Positions 9,512 through 19,258 are shown, counted from the first letter of the stretch. The stretch is 64,000 nucleotides of DNA from Vibrio gelatinilyticus (GCF_022836845.1 NZ_JAJNNZ010000005.1:124001-188000); one strand, 5' to 3'. Notes: a model not told the origin generated them from the sequence alone. Program-made: numbers and translations.

Positions 9512-10807
9512 TTATTTTTTAAGGCGTGTCGTTTTACTCGACTTATTTTTAATCGCACGCATCAGGCGTAAGCGGCGCTCTGCGTTGCCCTGATCGTCTG
9601 CATTATTGGTTCGACCTTGGCGATCTTTATAAGCTGGTTTACTTTGCATCTTAACAAGCAAAGCGTCACGATTGGCAGGTTCATACCCGGCCAGTTGCAC
9701 ACGTTTGATTCGCTGCTGTATCAGGTTTTCTATCTGAACCAAAGTCAGCTCTTCCTCTCGGCTAACAAAAGACACAGCGTGACCCTGCTGACCAGCACGC
9801 CCTGTACGGCCGATGCGGTGAACGTAATCTTCCGCTAAAAACGGCATGTCATAGTTCACCACATGTGGTAAGCCCTGGATATCCAAGCCTCGAGCAGCAA
9901 CTTCGGTCGCGACCATTACGCGAGCTTTACCAGATTTAAACTCTTCAAGCGCACGACGACGAGCACTTTGAGCCTTATCACCATGGCACAATACCGCATT
10001 GATACCATCAAGCTTTAACTCTTTTACCACTTCATTAGCCGTTTCTTTGTAGTTTACAAACACCAGCACTTGTTGCCAGTTTTTACGGCCAATCAACTCC
10101 GATAGCAACTCGCGCTTGCGATCTTCATCGACAGGGTAAACGACATGGGCCACTGTTTCTGCGGTTGAGTTTTCAGCATTAACGATTACGCGCTTTGGCT
10201 TGCGTAAAAGATCTTGCGCCAACGCATTCATTTGCGGTGACGATGTTGCAGAAAACAGCATCGTTTGTGGGTGACCCACTACGCCCGACATGATGGTGCG
10301 AATCGCGCCAATAAAGCCCATATCCAGCATACGGTCGGCTTCATCGAATACTAAAAAGTCGAGATTGGCAAAGCTGACATTGCCCAATTCCATATGTTCA
10401 ATCAAGCGACCCGGCGTTGCGACAAGAACATCAACTCCCTTTTCGAGTTTACGCTCTTGAGAGGACATTTTTGCACCACCAAAAACCGCGACAACATTGA
10501 CATCAATATACTGGGTATAGCTTTCAATATTCTTAGAAATCTGGTCAACAAGCTCACGGGTAGGTGCCAAAATTAGTGCACGTACGTTTGCGCGAGAGCG
10601 TGGTTTTGGTTCATCGATGATCTGCTGAATAATAGGCAACGAAAATGCGGCCGTTTTACCTGTGCCTGTTTGGGCGTGCGCAAGGATATCTTGTCCACGA
10701 CGAGCGTGAGGGATAGCTTGTTGCTGTACAGGTGTAAGCTTTTCATAACCGCACTCGGTAAGTGCGCGCACAATATCAGGTGAAAAACCTTGTGATAAAA
10801 ATGACAT
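9512..10807 (-). CDS. rhlE: DEAD-box ATP-dependent RNA helicase, RhlE type
   Basis: A 431-residue RNA helicase with the full motif set: Q motif (TPVQQQAIP), AQTGTGKTA (motif I), PTRELVDQ (Ia), TPGRL (Ib), VFDEADRMLDMGF (II), SATSSP (III), FVNYKE (IV), ATEVAARGLDI (V) and HRIGRTGRAG (VI). The basic C-terminal tail (about 375-431) suits RNA binding. RhlE proteins act in ribosome maturation and mRNA turnover. The N-terminal order MSFLSQGFSPDIVRAL fits RhlE more than SrmB or DeaD. It is monocistronic. Confidence 0.9.
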   Translation of the reverse strand: MSFLSQGFSPDIVRALTECGYEKLTPVQQQAIPHARRGQDILAHAQTGTGKTAAFSLPIIQQIIDEPKPRSRANVRALILAPTRELVDQISKNIESYTQYIDVNVVAVFGGAKMSSQERKLEKGVDVLVATPGRLIEHMELGNVSFANLDFLVFDEADRMLDMGFIGAIRTIMSGVVGHPQTMLFSATSSPQMNALAQDLLRKPKRVIVNAENSTAETVAHVVYPVDEDRKRELLSELIGRKNWQQVLVFVNYKETANEVVKELKLDGINAVLCHGDKAQSARRRALEEFKSGKARVMVATEVAARGLDIQGLPHVVNYDMPFLAEDYVHRIGRTGRAGQQGHAVSFVSREEELTLVQIENLIQQRIKRVQLAGYEPANRDALLVKMQSKPAYKDRQGRTNNADDQGNAERRLRLMRAIKNKSSKTTRLKK

Positions 10808-11285
10808 TTTTTGTTCCTAAAAGCAGATGGCTGTCTTACTCAGCAAACGTCTATAAAAGCCGAAAACAGCGCCTGACCAAAAATACGGTCGCTGATTATA
10901 GAGGAATAATCAGTGCCTGTGGTGACTAATTTTGGATGGCCGAATAAAAATCATACAAAGCTAAGTGTAACACACTGTAAAGAGTAGCATTTACGACAGC
11001 ATCAAGAGCGAATGGATACAGGTCAGGATGAGAATACAAAAGAGTAAGAGTTGAAAGGGTAATAGGTTGAGCCGTTATACTCCTGATCCTGCTCAACCCT
11101 GATAGTCACAAGCGATTTACCCTGCATGCTTAGGGTTCGTTCATCTGTCATGGCCAGATGTGGTTCGTAGCAAAAGCGTTTTAGGTACGAAGAGAGAGCT
11201 GCCATCCAGTCATTCTAAACCACTAGCATTCGACAACGTACAAAACGCTTTTAGCGTCTCTTTGGGCAGCCATCTTCTTCACGTG
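10808..11285. other. 478-base gap; promoter region of rhlE, otherwise empty
   Basis: This holds the upstream region of the helicase gene and the 3' flank of the chemoreceptor gene. A 60-codon minus-strand frame (11023-11205) is present but shows no recognisable family and no clear ribosome site, so it is not called. No repeat or RNA gene was seen. Confidence 0.5.
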
Positions 11286-13403
11286 CTATATCTCAAACCT
11301 GCCCACCAACTGATCAAGCCTGTTAATGGCATTTTGCATTAGCGCTGTACGTCTGGCCAATTGCTTTGACTGATATTGCAAAACATCGGTTGAGCGTCCC
11401 GCTTGCTCTGCAGTTGACGCATTACTGTTACTCATATCAGCCAAATCCGTAATGGTCTCGAACAACGAATTAACACTACCCTGGAGTTGATCATTTTGAT
11501 GGGATGAGTCAATGAGATTGGTGTTGTGTTCCACATTCTCTATCCCCATGCGCATCGTCGCAACCGCCTTTTCAGACTGACTACGAAGTTGCCCCATCAA
11601 GGTGCCTATATTATTAGCAGCGGTCGCCGTTCTATCAGCAAGCACTCTGACTTCATCTGCTACCACTGAGAACCCCCTACCATGCTCGCCGGCCCTCGCC
11701 GCTTCAATAGCGGCATTCAACGCCAATAAGTTGGTTTGTGCGGTGATATCTGTAATTAACGCAACGATATCGCCTATTTTTTCCATCTCGTTATTGACTT
11801 CATTAACGCTACTTGACGAGGATTGAACAATTGCTTTGATTGAGTTCGCACTGCTTTGTGCTTTCTCATATTCACTGTGTGCTTTCTCAACTGAGTTTTT
11901 CATTAATTCATGCATGTTGTGAGCACTGTCATTCGCAGTTTGAATTTCTTGTCCTTGCTCTGCCGATAGCTCGACCAATTGAGATATCGATTGAGAGGTT
12001 TGCTCACTCGAACTGGAAAGGCGCTGGCTGCAACGAAACATGGATTCAGACACCTTGTTCACCTCTCGGCTGGCGTATACCAACTCAGAGACCACGGTTT
12101 CCAGGTTATCAATAAAACTGTTTGTCCAACGTCCCAAATCCCCAGTTTCATCAGATTTAAATTTGGTTTCATCCAAACGCTGTTTTAAGTTGCCATCACC
12201 TTCAGCGAGAACCTTCATAACTCCTGTCATCTGTACAAGATTTCTAGCTAATGGCTTCGCGGTGATTTCCCGAAATAGGAATGTCATGAGTAACGCAAAT
12301 AGAAGGGAAATACCTGCGCTGAGATTGGCTGATAGTGCAAAAAAGTGCTGCAATACCAGAGGTAAAGCCGTCACCATTACCGCCGAGAGTAAAAAACGGC
12401 TGGTCAGTCTTCGAACCAAAGAGCGGTGTCGGTGTACTTCTTCTAAGTCTGACTCGCACATCATCCCCCAGCGGTCAACCGAACCAGGCAACGTAAATGT
12501 TACCCCTTTGCCGATCACGGGAATATGACGATAATCTGAATACCCAGGATACTCAACGTACAGATTGCTGCCATTTTTAATGGTTTCACGAACCCCGGGG
12601 TGAAGCTGGTTCGTGGCGGGATCATTAAACATCACCTCAAATTCTGTATGATTTTGAATTTTTACGGTGCCCCAATCGGTCGATATGCCTTGTTTTAAGT
12701 TCTCACCATGAGAAAAGGTATTATCTTCAAATCGAGAACGCGATAACGCCACGCCTTGCGCAACCGAAGGGGAGAATTTTGACTCGACCATAAATAGATA
12801 GTTGTCACCAGATTCACTGTAAATATGACCGGCTTCTCGTTGAATAAGATCGCCAAGTACATCGTTAGGCACGCGCCCACAAAGCACTTTGCCATCGGCA
12901 AGCTGACCTTCAAGTGGTTGGAAAAACATTAACGTCACAGCATCATGAAACTTGGAGGTGGAAGGGCCAATTTGTAATGTCAATGGGTCAACATATGGCC
13001 CTTGCAAAAACGGCTTTGACCGACCAAGTTGCAGTGCTTTTTGTGAGCAATCATTCGCTCCGATATGGGCGGAATAGGTAGAATGAGTGATTTGATTTTG
13101 CTCATCGACAATAAAGAGTTCAGAAAAGTCTTTGCCTCTTTCTAGCAATAAGTTTAGTGCTTCTGGGTAATCTTCTTGAGGCTTTGAGGATAGGTAAAAA
13201 GCCGCATCAGCAAGAAAGCGCCATTGGTTATCAGCCCACGTTGTCAGCAACTTAACACGAGTCTGTGCGATGCTTTCAAATGTTTGTTCCAGCTCTAGTG
13301 TTCGCTTACGGTTTGCAAAACAGGCATATTTCATAGCAAATTTGCCTGTTTTGCCAAACCACGGTAGCCAACGTCTCTCTGCGTGAGTTAAGTTCATAAT
13401 CAA
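11286..13403 (-). CDS. Methyl-accepting chemotaxis protein with apparently cytoplasmic N-terminal sensor
   Basis: A 705-residue chemoreceptor. The C-terminal signalling domain has the conserved hairpin tip ([20 protein letters not shown] and [10 protein letters not shown]). Two hydrophobic segments lie in the middle (about residues 336-356 and 361-378), joined by a very short loop. The ~330 residues before them have no signal peptide or helix, yet contain a Cache-like pattern ([13 protein letters not shown]). So the sensor would sit in the cytoplasm, unlike the usual periplasmic Cache receptors. A short linker (380-440), HAMP-like in position, precedes the signalling domain. The gene stands alone. 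Confidence 0.85.
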   Translation of the reverse strand: MIMNLTHAERRWLPWFGKTGKFAMKYACFANRKRTLELEQTFESIAQTRVKLLTTWADNQWRFLADAAFYLSSKPQEDYPEALNLLLERGKDFSELFIVDEQNQITHSTYSAHIGANDCSQKALQLGRSKPFLQGPYVDPLTLQIGPSTSKFHDAVTLMFFQPLEGQLADGKVLCGRVPNDVLGDLIQREAGHIYSESGDNYLFMVESKFSPSVAQGVALSRSRFEDNTFSHGENLKQGISTDWGTVKIQNHTEFEVMFNDPATNQLHPGVRETIKNGSNLYVEYPGYSDYRHIPVIGKGVTFTLPGSVDRWGMMCESDLEEVHRHRSLVRRLTSRFLLSAVMVTALPLVLQHFFALSANLSAGISLLFALLMTFLFREITAKPLARNLVQMTGVMKVLAEGDGNLKQRLDETKFKSDETGDLGRWTNSFIDNLETVVSELVYASREVNKVSESMFRCSQRLSSSSEQTSQSISQLVELSAEQGQEIQTANDSAHNMHELMKNSVEKAHSEYEKAQSSANSIKAIVQSSSSSVNEVNNEMEKIGDIVALITDITAQTNLLALNAAIEAARAGEHGRGFSVVADEVRVLADRTATAANNIGTLMGQLRSQSEKAVATMRMGIENVEHNTNLIDSSHQNDQLQGSVNSLFETITDLADMSNSNASTAEQAGRSTDVLQYQSKQLARRTALMQNAINRLDQLVGRFEI

Positions 13404-13524
13404 TTCCCTATGATTCTAGTTTATTGATTACACTGCAATTTATGTACCTAGCTGGAAAAACTGCGATTTGCGTCAAGAACACCCTAAGATTGGCAAAAAC
13501 GGACATCAATCTGCAACGACAGAC

Positions 13525-13591
13525 GGTGCAATTGCACCATTTTTATACATACCGGGCACCATATTAGTGTCGTGATATTAAAATGGTGCAA
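13525..13591. promoter_or_regulatory. Cluster of GGTGCA half-sites upstream of the chemoreceptor gene
   Basis: A perfect 14-bp palindrome GGTGCAATTGCACC (13525-13538) is followed by a further inverted copy: TGCACCATTTT near 13534 pairs with AAAATGGTGCA (13581-13591). The cluster is about 120-190 bases upstream of the chemoreceptor start on the minus strand. The TGCACCA/TGGTGCA halves resemble NtrC-type sites, but no clear sigma-54 promoter was found beside them. It is a candidate operator only. Confidence 0.35.
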
Positions 13592-13604
13592 AGGAAAGTA
13601 ATGA

Positions 13605-13652
13605 AATAATTAGGCTTTTTTTACAAACAATAATTAGGCTTTTTTTACAAAC
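13605..13652. repeat. Exact 24-bp tandem duplication at the end of yjdM
   Basis: Two back-to-back identical 24-base units (13605-13628 and 13629-13652) cover the last codons and stop of the zinc-ribbon gene (Val-Lys-Lys-Ala-stop in reverse). The second copy in the minus direction lies after the stop, so the protein end is unchanged. It is a recent-looking duplication, possibly by slippage around the run of seven T. Confidence 0.9.
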
Positions 13653-13966
13653 TTAGCGGTAACCATCATTTCACCAGCTCCATCAAGCTTGCAATCGAGC
13701 TGATGATCTTTTCCTTCAACAATGTGACGAATCACGGCTTTGGTACCAATTTTCAGTACCAGAGAACTGCCTTTAACTTTCAGATCTTTAGCCAGCGTCA
13801 CTTTATCACCTTCTTTAAGTTGTGTGCCGTTTGCATCGTTCACGGTAAACACTTCTTCTAGTGCTTCGGCCGGGTTCCACTCGTGTGCACATTCTGGGCA
13901 TATAAGTTGAGCCAGGTCTTGATAAACAAATTCAGAGTGACAATTTGGACAAGGAGGAAGAGACAT
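13634..13966 (-). CDS. yjdM: YjdM/PhnA-like zinc-ribbon protein
   Basis: A 110-residue soluble protein. The N-terminal zinc ribbon uses CPNCHSEF and CPECAHEW (two CxxC pairs), followed by the conserved PhnA C-terminal domain (LKEGDKVTLAKDLKVKGSS and KIGTKAVIRHIV). This is the family long called alkylphosphonate utilisation protein PhnA; the phosphonate role is not established and there are no phn genes nearby. A start at 13966 is supported by a GGATCC-flanked AGGA site just upstream. The stop region carries a tandem duplication. Confidence 0.85.
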   Translation of the reverse strand: MSLPPCPNCHSEFVYQDLAQLICPECAHEWNPAEALEEVFTVNDANGTQLKEGDKVTLAKDLKVKGSSLVLKIGTKAVIRHIVEGKDHQLDCKLDGAGEMMVTAKFVKKA

Positions 13967-14088
13967 AGGATCCTTTGATGGTGAGTAGGCTTTCTAGTAA
14001 TGGTAATCGTTCTGTTTCTTCTATGCGAGTACCATCGGGTAAATTTGGTTTCTAGATGCGGTCGAACAGTTCTGTTGTCGTAAGCTCT

Positions 14089-14364
14089 TTAGCGACGAAT
14101 ACAAGAAGTACAACCACGGCACGCTGAACGTGTATGAGGGTCAAGGCGGCCATGCTGAATCTTACAATAGGCGTTACGAAGCGCACGCCTGGCAGCAAAC
14201 CAATCTTCGGGCTTTTCCATGATTAAGTAGCCATTAAATCGTTTTGCCAAGGGCATACGAAACTCATCGACAAATCGACTGTCGAATTCAACATCGAAAT
14301 AATCGAGTACTTCTTCCATTGTAGAGAAGCTCGCAATGGTCTTTTGAATGTCGGCTAAACTCAT
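14089..14364 (-). CDS. NifW-like small protein with cysteine-rich tail
   Basis: A 91-residue protein. The central pattern (MEEVLDYFDVEFDSRF, MPLAKRFNGYL, RRALRNAYCKIQ) resembles NifW, a protein known for protecting nitrogenase from oxygen. No nif gene is in the window. The last 15 residues include CRGCTSCIRR, a CxxCxxC arrangement not part of NifW as I know it, which could bind a metal or iron-sulfur cluster. It lies upstream of yjdM on the same strand, about 120 bases away. Confidence 0.55.
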   Translation of the reverse strand: MSLADIQKTIASFSTMEEVLDYFDVEFDSRFVDEFRMPLAKRFNGYLIMEKPEDWFAARRALRNAYCKIQHGRLDPHTRSACRGCTSCIRR

Positions 14365-14951
14365 ATCACACTCGTCACAGATTAGGTTGTATTTTACGAA
14401 ACTCAGACCATAGAGTCACTGACATTCTCTTGTACTGAATGTCACCCTGTACTGCTGGTCGATCACACATATGTTTTTACAATCGCTTCTCATAGTCACA
14501 GACGCGCTCAAATCGCACTCAAAAAATGGTCATCACGACTGACGCCCCATCAAACAAAGAAAACCATAAAAATAAAAAGTAAAATGATATAAATCAGAAG
14601 GTTATATGCAATGCATAAAAAATACCAAACACCAAAACATTCACAGACCGAATAACCAGCTCTCTCATTGAACATCCAACAGTAAGCAAATCACCACTTT
14701 ACGCCCACTAAACCTTTAACAAGTGCTGTACACGCGAACCAATCTTGCAACATTAATTAAAACACGCTTTTAGATGTAAATTGATATTTGCAATATTTCA
14801 CTGCGCAATTTAGGTCGTCACGATTAACATGCTGGCCATAAAAGTGGGGCTTAGTGCTGTGTTATTTGAAGGCAACGCATCGACTAATAGCCTCATCGTC
14901 TGGCCATAGTCCAGGCGATACAAGCTAACTTTTTGTACTTCGGAGGCCTAC
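14365..14951. other. 587-base AT-rich gap between divergent genes
   Basis: This separates the NifW-like gene from the adaptor-RND operon. It contains a candidate operator at 14420-14444 (listed separately), a long AT-rich stretch (14,560-14,800), and a strong ribosome site (CGGAGG, 14941-14946) before the adaptor start. No coding region or RNA gene is supported. Confidence 0.6.
14420..14444. promoter_or_regulatory. Inverted repeat, candidate repressor site
   Basis: An 8-bp perfect inverted repeat TGACATTC / GAATGTCA with a 9-base centre. It lies 56 bases upstream of the NifW-like start and about 510 bases upstream of the adaptor gene. The size suits a dimeric helix-turn-helix regulator. No regulator gene is adjacent. 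Confidence 0.4.
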
Positions 14952-16079
14952 ATGACCAAATCCGCTTTATGCGCAGCGCTATCATTTTCTCTTTTAATCC
15001 TTTTTGGCTGCGATACAGACGCTCCCACTTCAACTTCTCAAAGTTCTGCGCCTATCGCCGTCAACGTTATGAGTGTCGATTTAAGCAAACAGTTACCTAC
15101 CACTGAGTTTGTCGGCCGAACGCGCGCACCTGAGGATGTAAAAATCCGTCCTCTCGTCTCTGGACGTCTCATCAATAAAGCCGTTGCAGAAGGTGCTGAC
15201 GTGCAAAAAGGGCAACTTCTCTATGAACTCGACCCGAAGCCGTTTCAGGTAAGAGTCAATGCGGCAAAAGCACAGCTTGCGCGAAGCACAGCCGAAAAAG
15301 CACAGGCCAAACGTACATTAACGCGAGCCAAAAAGTTACATACTGAAGGCTCATTAAGCCCACTAGAGTACGAAGAAATCCAACTGGAATTTACCACTTC
15401 AACAGCGGCTTTCGACATCGCTTTGTCTGAATTTGAGAAAGCCCAACTTGACCTCGATTGGACAAAAATCTATAGCCCAATCGAAGGGCGAGTCAGTAAT
15501 TCGCACTACAGCATTGGTGACATTGTGACACCGAATGGCGACCCTCTTACCACTGTTGTCAAACTCGATACCACATGGGTTAATATTTCGGTCAACGAAA
15601 CCACCGAATTGGCAGAATTTCAAGAGGCCATGTTGCTCAATCAAGCTCATGCTCGAGACTTCGAGGTACACTTAAAGTTATCCAATGGTGCCGAATACCC
15701 CTACTTGGGCCAAGTTGGATTTGTCGATAATCGTGTCGATGTCGAAACGGGGACCATCCCGGTACGCTTAAATTTCCCTAACCCAGAACGCCTACTTTTA
15801 CCCGGACAATACGTTACTGTAGAAGTGGTGGATGACTCTCTAAAACCGCTGTCTGTACCTAGCAAGGCGGTGCAATTCGATCAGGGTGGTCACTTTGTTT
15901 ATAGCGTCAGCAAAAGCCAACGCATTGAAAAAAATTATATCCAATGGTATCAGCAGCTCGATGGGGTGTTTCTGGTTGAATCGGGGGTAAGTCTAGGCGA
16001 TTTTATCGTGGTTGATGGACTGCAAAAAGTCAGACCCGGCGTCACAGTCGCAGCCACTGTACTAAGCAAAGGGGAATAG
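14952..16079 (+). CDS. RND efflux periplasmic adaptor (membrane fusion lipoprotein)
   Basis: A 375-residue adaptor that links an inner-membrane RND pump to an outer-membrane channel. The signal peptide ends in a lipobox (LILFGC), so the mature protein is lipid-anchored. A lipoyl-type motif (PLVSGRLINKAV and KGQLLYELDPKPF), an alpha-hairpin (about 95-165) and a beta-barrel region (YPYLGQVGFVDNRVDVETG) follow in order. GGAGG lies six bases upstream. The pump gene starts two bases after its stop, so the two are co-translated. Confidence 0.93.
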   Translation: MTKSALCAALSFSLLILFGCDTDAPTSTSQSSAPIAVNVMSVDLSKQLPTTEFVGRTRAPEDVKIRPLVSGRLINKAVAEGADVQKGQLLYELDPKPFQVRVNAAKAQLARSTAEKAQAKRTLTRAKKLHTEGSLSPLEYEEIQLEFTTSTAAFDIALSEFEKAQLDLDWTKIYSPIEGRVSNSHYSIGDIVTPNGDPLTTVVKLDTTWVNISVNETTELAEFQEAMLLNQAHARDFEVHLKLSNGAEYPYLGQVGFVDNRVDVETGTIPVRLNFPNPERLLLPGQYVTVEVVDDSLKPLSVPSKAVQFDQGGHFVYSVSKSQRIEKNYIQWYQQLDGVFLVESGVSLGDFIVVDGLQKVRPGVTVAATVLSKGE

Positions 16080-16081
16080 TC

Positions 16082-19000
16082 GTGGTCGAGTATTTCATTA
16101 GGCGTCCAAAGTTCGCCATCGTACTTAGTATCATCATGACCATTATCGGTCTGGTGGCTTTACTAAATGCACCAGTCGAACAATATCCTAACGTTGCACC
16201 ACCTGAAATAGAAGTCACTACCGAGTTTACCGGTGCCAATGCCGAGGTGCTTCGCGACACCGTAGCAACGGAAATTGAAAAAGAAGTGAACGGTGTCGAA
16301 GGCATGATTTACATGCGCTCAAAATCATCGAGCGACGGCAACTATATTCTGACGGTTGCCTTTGAAGTTGGCTACGATGCAGACAAAGCTCAGATCTTAG
16401 TTCAAAACCGGGTTAACCGAGCAATGGCGAAACTACCCGACGAAGTCAAAAGCTCGGGCGTTAAAGTAGAAAAAACCGCATCAAACATCATGATGGCGGT
16501 CATGGTACATTCTCCTGCTCAAAGCAAAGATGGCTTGTTCCTTAACAATTACGCCAACATGAACATCAAAGACGAACTGGCGCGCGTCACCGGTGTGTCT
16601 AAGGTTCGCAACATCGGTGATATGGAATACGCGATGCGTATCTGGTTAGATCCGTTAAAAATGGCCAGTTTGGGTATAGTACCAGAAGACGTTGCGGCGG
16701 CGATTGGTGAACAGAACGTCATTCGCCCTGCTGGTAGCGTGGGTGCCGCCCCCTACGCGACTCAAAAATCACCCTTTCAAATGGTGGTTCGTACCGAAGG
16801 ACGCTTGCGTAGTACAGGTGACTTTGAAGAGATTGTCATCAAGGCGGACAAGCAAGGTAAATTGGTTCGCATCTCCGATGTTGGTCGAGTAGAGCTTGGT
16901 TCTCAGCAATACATCGTTAAAGCAATGTACGATCAATCCGACGCTGCATTGCTTGCTATCTATCAGGCGCCTGGAGCCAACGCGCTAGACATTTCACAAG
17001 GCATTTATGCCAAAATGGAAGAGCTCAAAGCACGCTTCCCACAAGGGGTTGATTACCAGATCCCATACAACCAAACCGAGTTTGTTAAAGTCTCTATCGC
17101 CGAAGTAATTGAAACCCTCGTGATTGCGATTGTTCTTGTTACTGCGGTCACCTACCTGTTTTTACAAGACTGGCGCACGACCATTATTCCGGTTATTGCT
17201 ATCCCCGTGTCTGTCATCTCTACATTTGCTGTGATGCAAGCGATGGGGATGTCGATGAACATGCTCACCTTGCTTGGTCTTGTGCTTTCCATTGGCGCGG
17301 TTGTCGATGCTGCGATCATCGTCGTTGAAAACGTTGAACGCTTGATGGAAGAGAAAAATCTGAGTGCCATGGACGCCACTGTGCAGGCCATGAGAGAAGT
17401 CACCGGACCGATCCTTGCCTCTGCAGTCGTGCTATTTGCCGTGTTTGGACCAGTGACTATGATGCCAGGTCTAACTGGCCAATTGTATCAGCAGTTTGGT
17501 ATCACTTTGTCGGTGTCAATCGCCATATCAACCATAAACGCGTTAACCTTAACACCAGCGCTTGCCGCTATTTTGATGCGCCCCGGAGGCCCAAGGCCTG
17601 GAAAGTTTCTACAGCAATTCAATCGTGTTCTTGAACGCGCGACCGATGGCTTAGGGTTATCCGTAACGTTGATGATTAAGCGCCTGACACTCAGTGTGAT
17701 TGGCTTTGGTGTCATGATTATCGCCATCATTATGATGGGCTATCAAATGCCTGGTGGATTTCTTCCTGACGAAGACTCTGGCAGCTTCTTTATCAATGTT
17801 GAACTGCCTCAAGCAGCATCGCTTGCTCGTACCGAGCAAATTACCCGTCATGCCATTGATATGGTACTTCAAGAACAAGGCGTCTCTAGTGTTGTTTCGG
17901 CTCCGGGTTTCAGCCTTCTCGGTAATGCCGCCGCTTCTAACTCAGCGATGATGATCGTTAACCTTGAACATTGGTCACAACGCAAAGAAGCAGCGTTACA
18001 CATGAAAGCCATCATGGGACGTGTTCAAGACAAATTGTCCACCATAAAAGAAGCCGACATTATTAGCTTCTTCTCACCGCCTATTCCTGCACTTGGTATG
18101 AACTCCGGCTTTGAAATGCGCCTAGAAGATACCTTAGGGCGCTCACCAAAAGAGCTGGCTCAGGTTGGCGACACTCTAATGGCAGAAGCCATGAAACACC
18201 CGGCGATTGACTTTGCCTACACCATGTTCAGAGCCAATACGCCACAGGTAGAGGTGAAGCTGAAACGAGATAAAATCAAATCAACCAACGTAAGTCTTGA
18301 GGCGGTCTACATGACTCTTCAAACCTACTTAGGTGGTTTATACGTCAATGACTTCACCGAATTTGGTCGTAATTACAAAGTGTTCTTACAATCTGAAGCA
18401 CAAAACCGCTCTGATGCTAGCGATATCTCAAGTTTCTACGTACGTTCGCTTGACGGAAAAATGGTGCCACTGAATTCACTGATTGAAGTGAAAGACGTGC
18501 TAGGAGCAGAAGCGATTGAACGCTTCAACTTGTATAGCTCATTAATGATAAATGGTGTCACGGCCCCCGGATATAGTTCGGGACAGGCGGTTGCAGCGAT
18601 GGAGCAAATCGCCGATAACACTTTACCTTCGGGCTACAAATACAATTGGTCAGGTTTGACTTATCAAGAGCAAAAAGCAGGTAATGCTGCACCAATTATG
18701 TTTGGTATGGCGATGCTGTTTACTTTCCTGTTTTTAGTCGCTCAATACGAATCATGGATCACGCCACTGGCGATCATTTTATGTGTACCCACTGCCGTAT
18801 TTGGCGCGCTATTTCACACCTGGCTTATGGGTGGTGACATCAACATTTACACCCAAGTGGGCTTAGTCTTAATGGTGGGAATGGCGAGCCGTAACGCCGT
18901 ATTGATCGTTGAGTTTGCTAAAGAGTTACGTGAAACAAAAGGCCTAAGCGTCATCGATTCGGCAGTATCGGCTACCAAGCTCCGTTTCAGAGCCGTACTA

Positions 19001-19219
19001 ATGACCGCGTTTTCGTTTATTCTTGGGGTGGTACCGCTAGTGATCGCGACAGGGGCTGGTGATGGCGCACGACGTGCGGTTGGCTACAGTACATTTGGTG
19101 GCATGCTTGCCGCAACAGTATTGGGTTGCCTTGCTGTACCTGTAGTCTGGGTAATGCTTCAGCGTATGCGCGAACGATTTGGTGCCAACTCTGCCAATAA
19201 GGCACCCAATCTCCAATAA
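16082..19219 (+). CDS. RND multidrug efflux transporter (HAE1 type) with altered proton relay
   Basis: A full-length 1045-residue RND pump starting at GTG 16082. It shows the N-terminal FIRRPKFAIVLS segment, two porter domains and twelve expected membrane helices. In helix 4 the motif reads VVDAAIIVVEN, with Asp (17306-17308) and Ala (17309-17311) where AcrB has D407-D408. In helix 10 it has Arg (18890-18892) where AcrB has K940. The same pair of changes is seen in the pump at the left end of the window. Partner adaptor is immediately upstream; no outer-membrane channel gene is present. Confidence 0.95.
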   Translation: MVEYFIRRPKFAIVLSIIMTIIGLVALLNAPVEQYPNVAPPEIEVTTEFTGANAEVLRDTVATEIEKEVNGVEGMIYMRSKSSSDGNYILTVAFEVGYDADKAQILVQNRVNRAMAKLPDEVKSSGVKVEKTASNIMMAVMVHSPAQSKDGLFLNNYANMNIKDELARVTGVSKVRNIGDMEYAMRIWLDPLKMASLGIVPEDVAAAIGEQNVIRPAGSVGAAPYATQKSPFQMVVRTEGRLRSTGDFEEIVIKADKQGKLVRISDVGRVELGSQQYIVKAMYDQSDAALLAIYQAPGANALDISQGIYAKMEELKARFPQGVDYQIPYNQTEFVKVSIAEVIETLVIAIVLVTAVTYLFLQDWRTTIIPVIAIPVSVISTFAVMQAMGMSMNMLTLLGLVLSIGAVVDAAIIVVENVERLMEEKNLSAMDATVQAMREVTGPILASAVVLFAVFGPVTMMPGLTGQLYQQFGITLSVSIAISTINALTLTPALAAILMRPGGPRPGKFLQQFNRVLERATDGLGLSVTLMIKRLTLSVIGFGVMIIAIIMMGYQMPGGFLPDEDSGSFFINVELPQAASLARTEQITRHAIDMVLQEQGVSSVVSAPGFSLLGNAAASNSAMMIVNLEHWSQRKEAALHMKAIMGRVQDKLSTIKEADIISFFSPPIPALGMNSGFEMRLEDTLGRSPKELAQVGDTLMAEAMKHPAIDFAYTMFRANTPQVEVKLKRDKIKSTNVSLEAVYMTLQTYLGGLYVNDFTEFGRNYKVFLQSEAQNRSDASDISSFYVRSLDGKMVPLNSLIEVKDVLGAEAIERFNLYSSLMINGVTAPGYSSGQAVAAMEQIADNTLPSGYKYNWSGLTYQEQKAGNAAPIMFGMAMLFTFLFLVAQYESWITPLAIILCVPTAVFGALFHTWLMGGDINIYTQVGLVLMVGMASRNAVLIVEFAKELRETKGLSVIDSAVSATKLRFRAVLMTAFSFILGVVPLVIATGAGDGARRAVGYSTFGGMLAATVLGCLAVPVVWVMLQRMRERFGANSANKAPNLQ

Positions 19220-19230
19220 CTAGAATCGAG

Positions 19231-19258
19231 AAGCCGTCATCGATATGACGGCTTTTTT
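19231..19258 (+). terminator. Rho-independent terminator of the adaptor-RND operon
   Basis: A 10-bp stem (AAGCCGTCAT / ATGACGGCTT) followed by a run of T, 11 bases after the pump stop codon. Confidence 0.88.

Noticed and set aside
9306..9512. 68-codon minus-strand frame between the small barrel gene and rhlE.
   Set aside because: It runs straight through the strong rho-independent terminator of rhlE and has no family likeness.
11023..11205. 60-codon minus-strand frame next to the chemoreceptor gene.
   Set aside because: No recognisable family, no clear ribosome site, and length within chance expectation.
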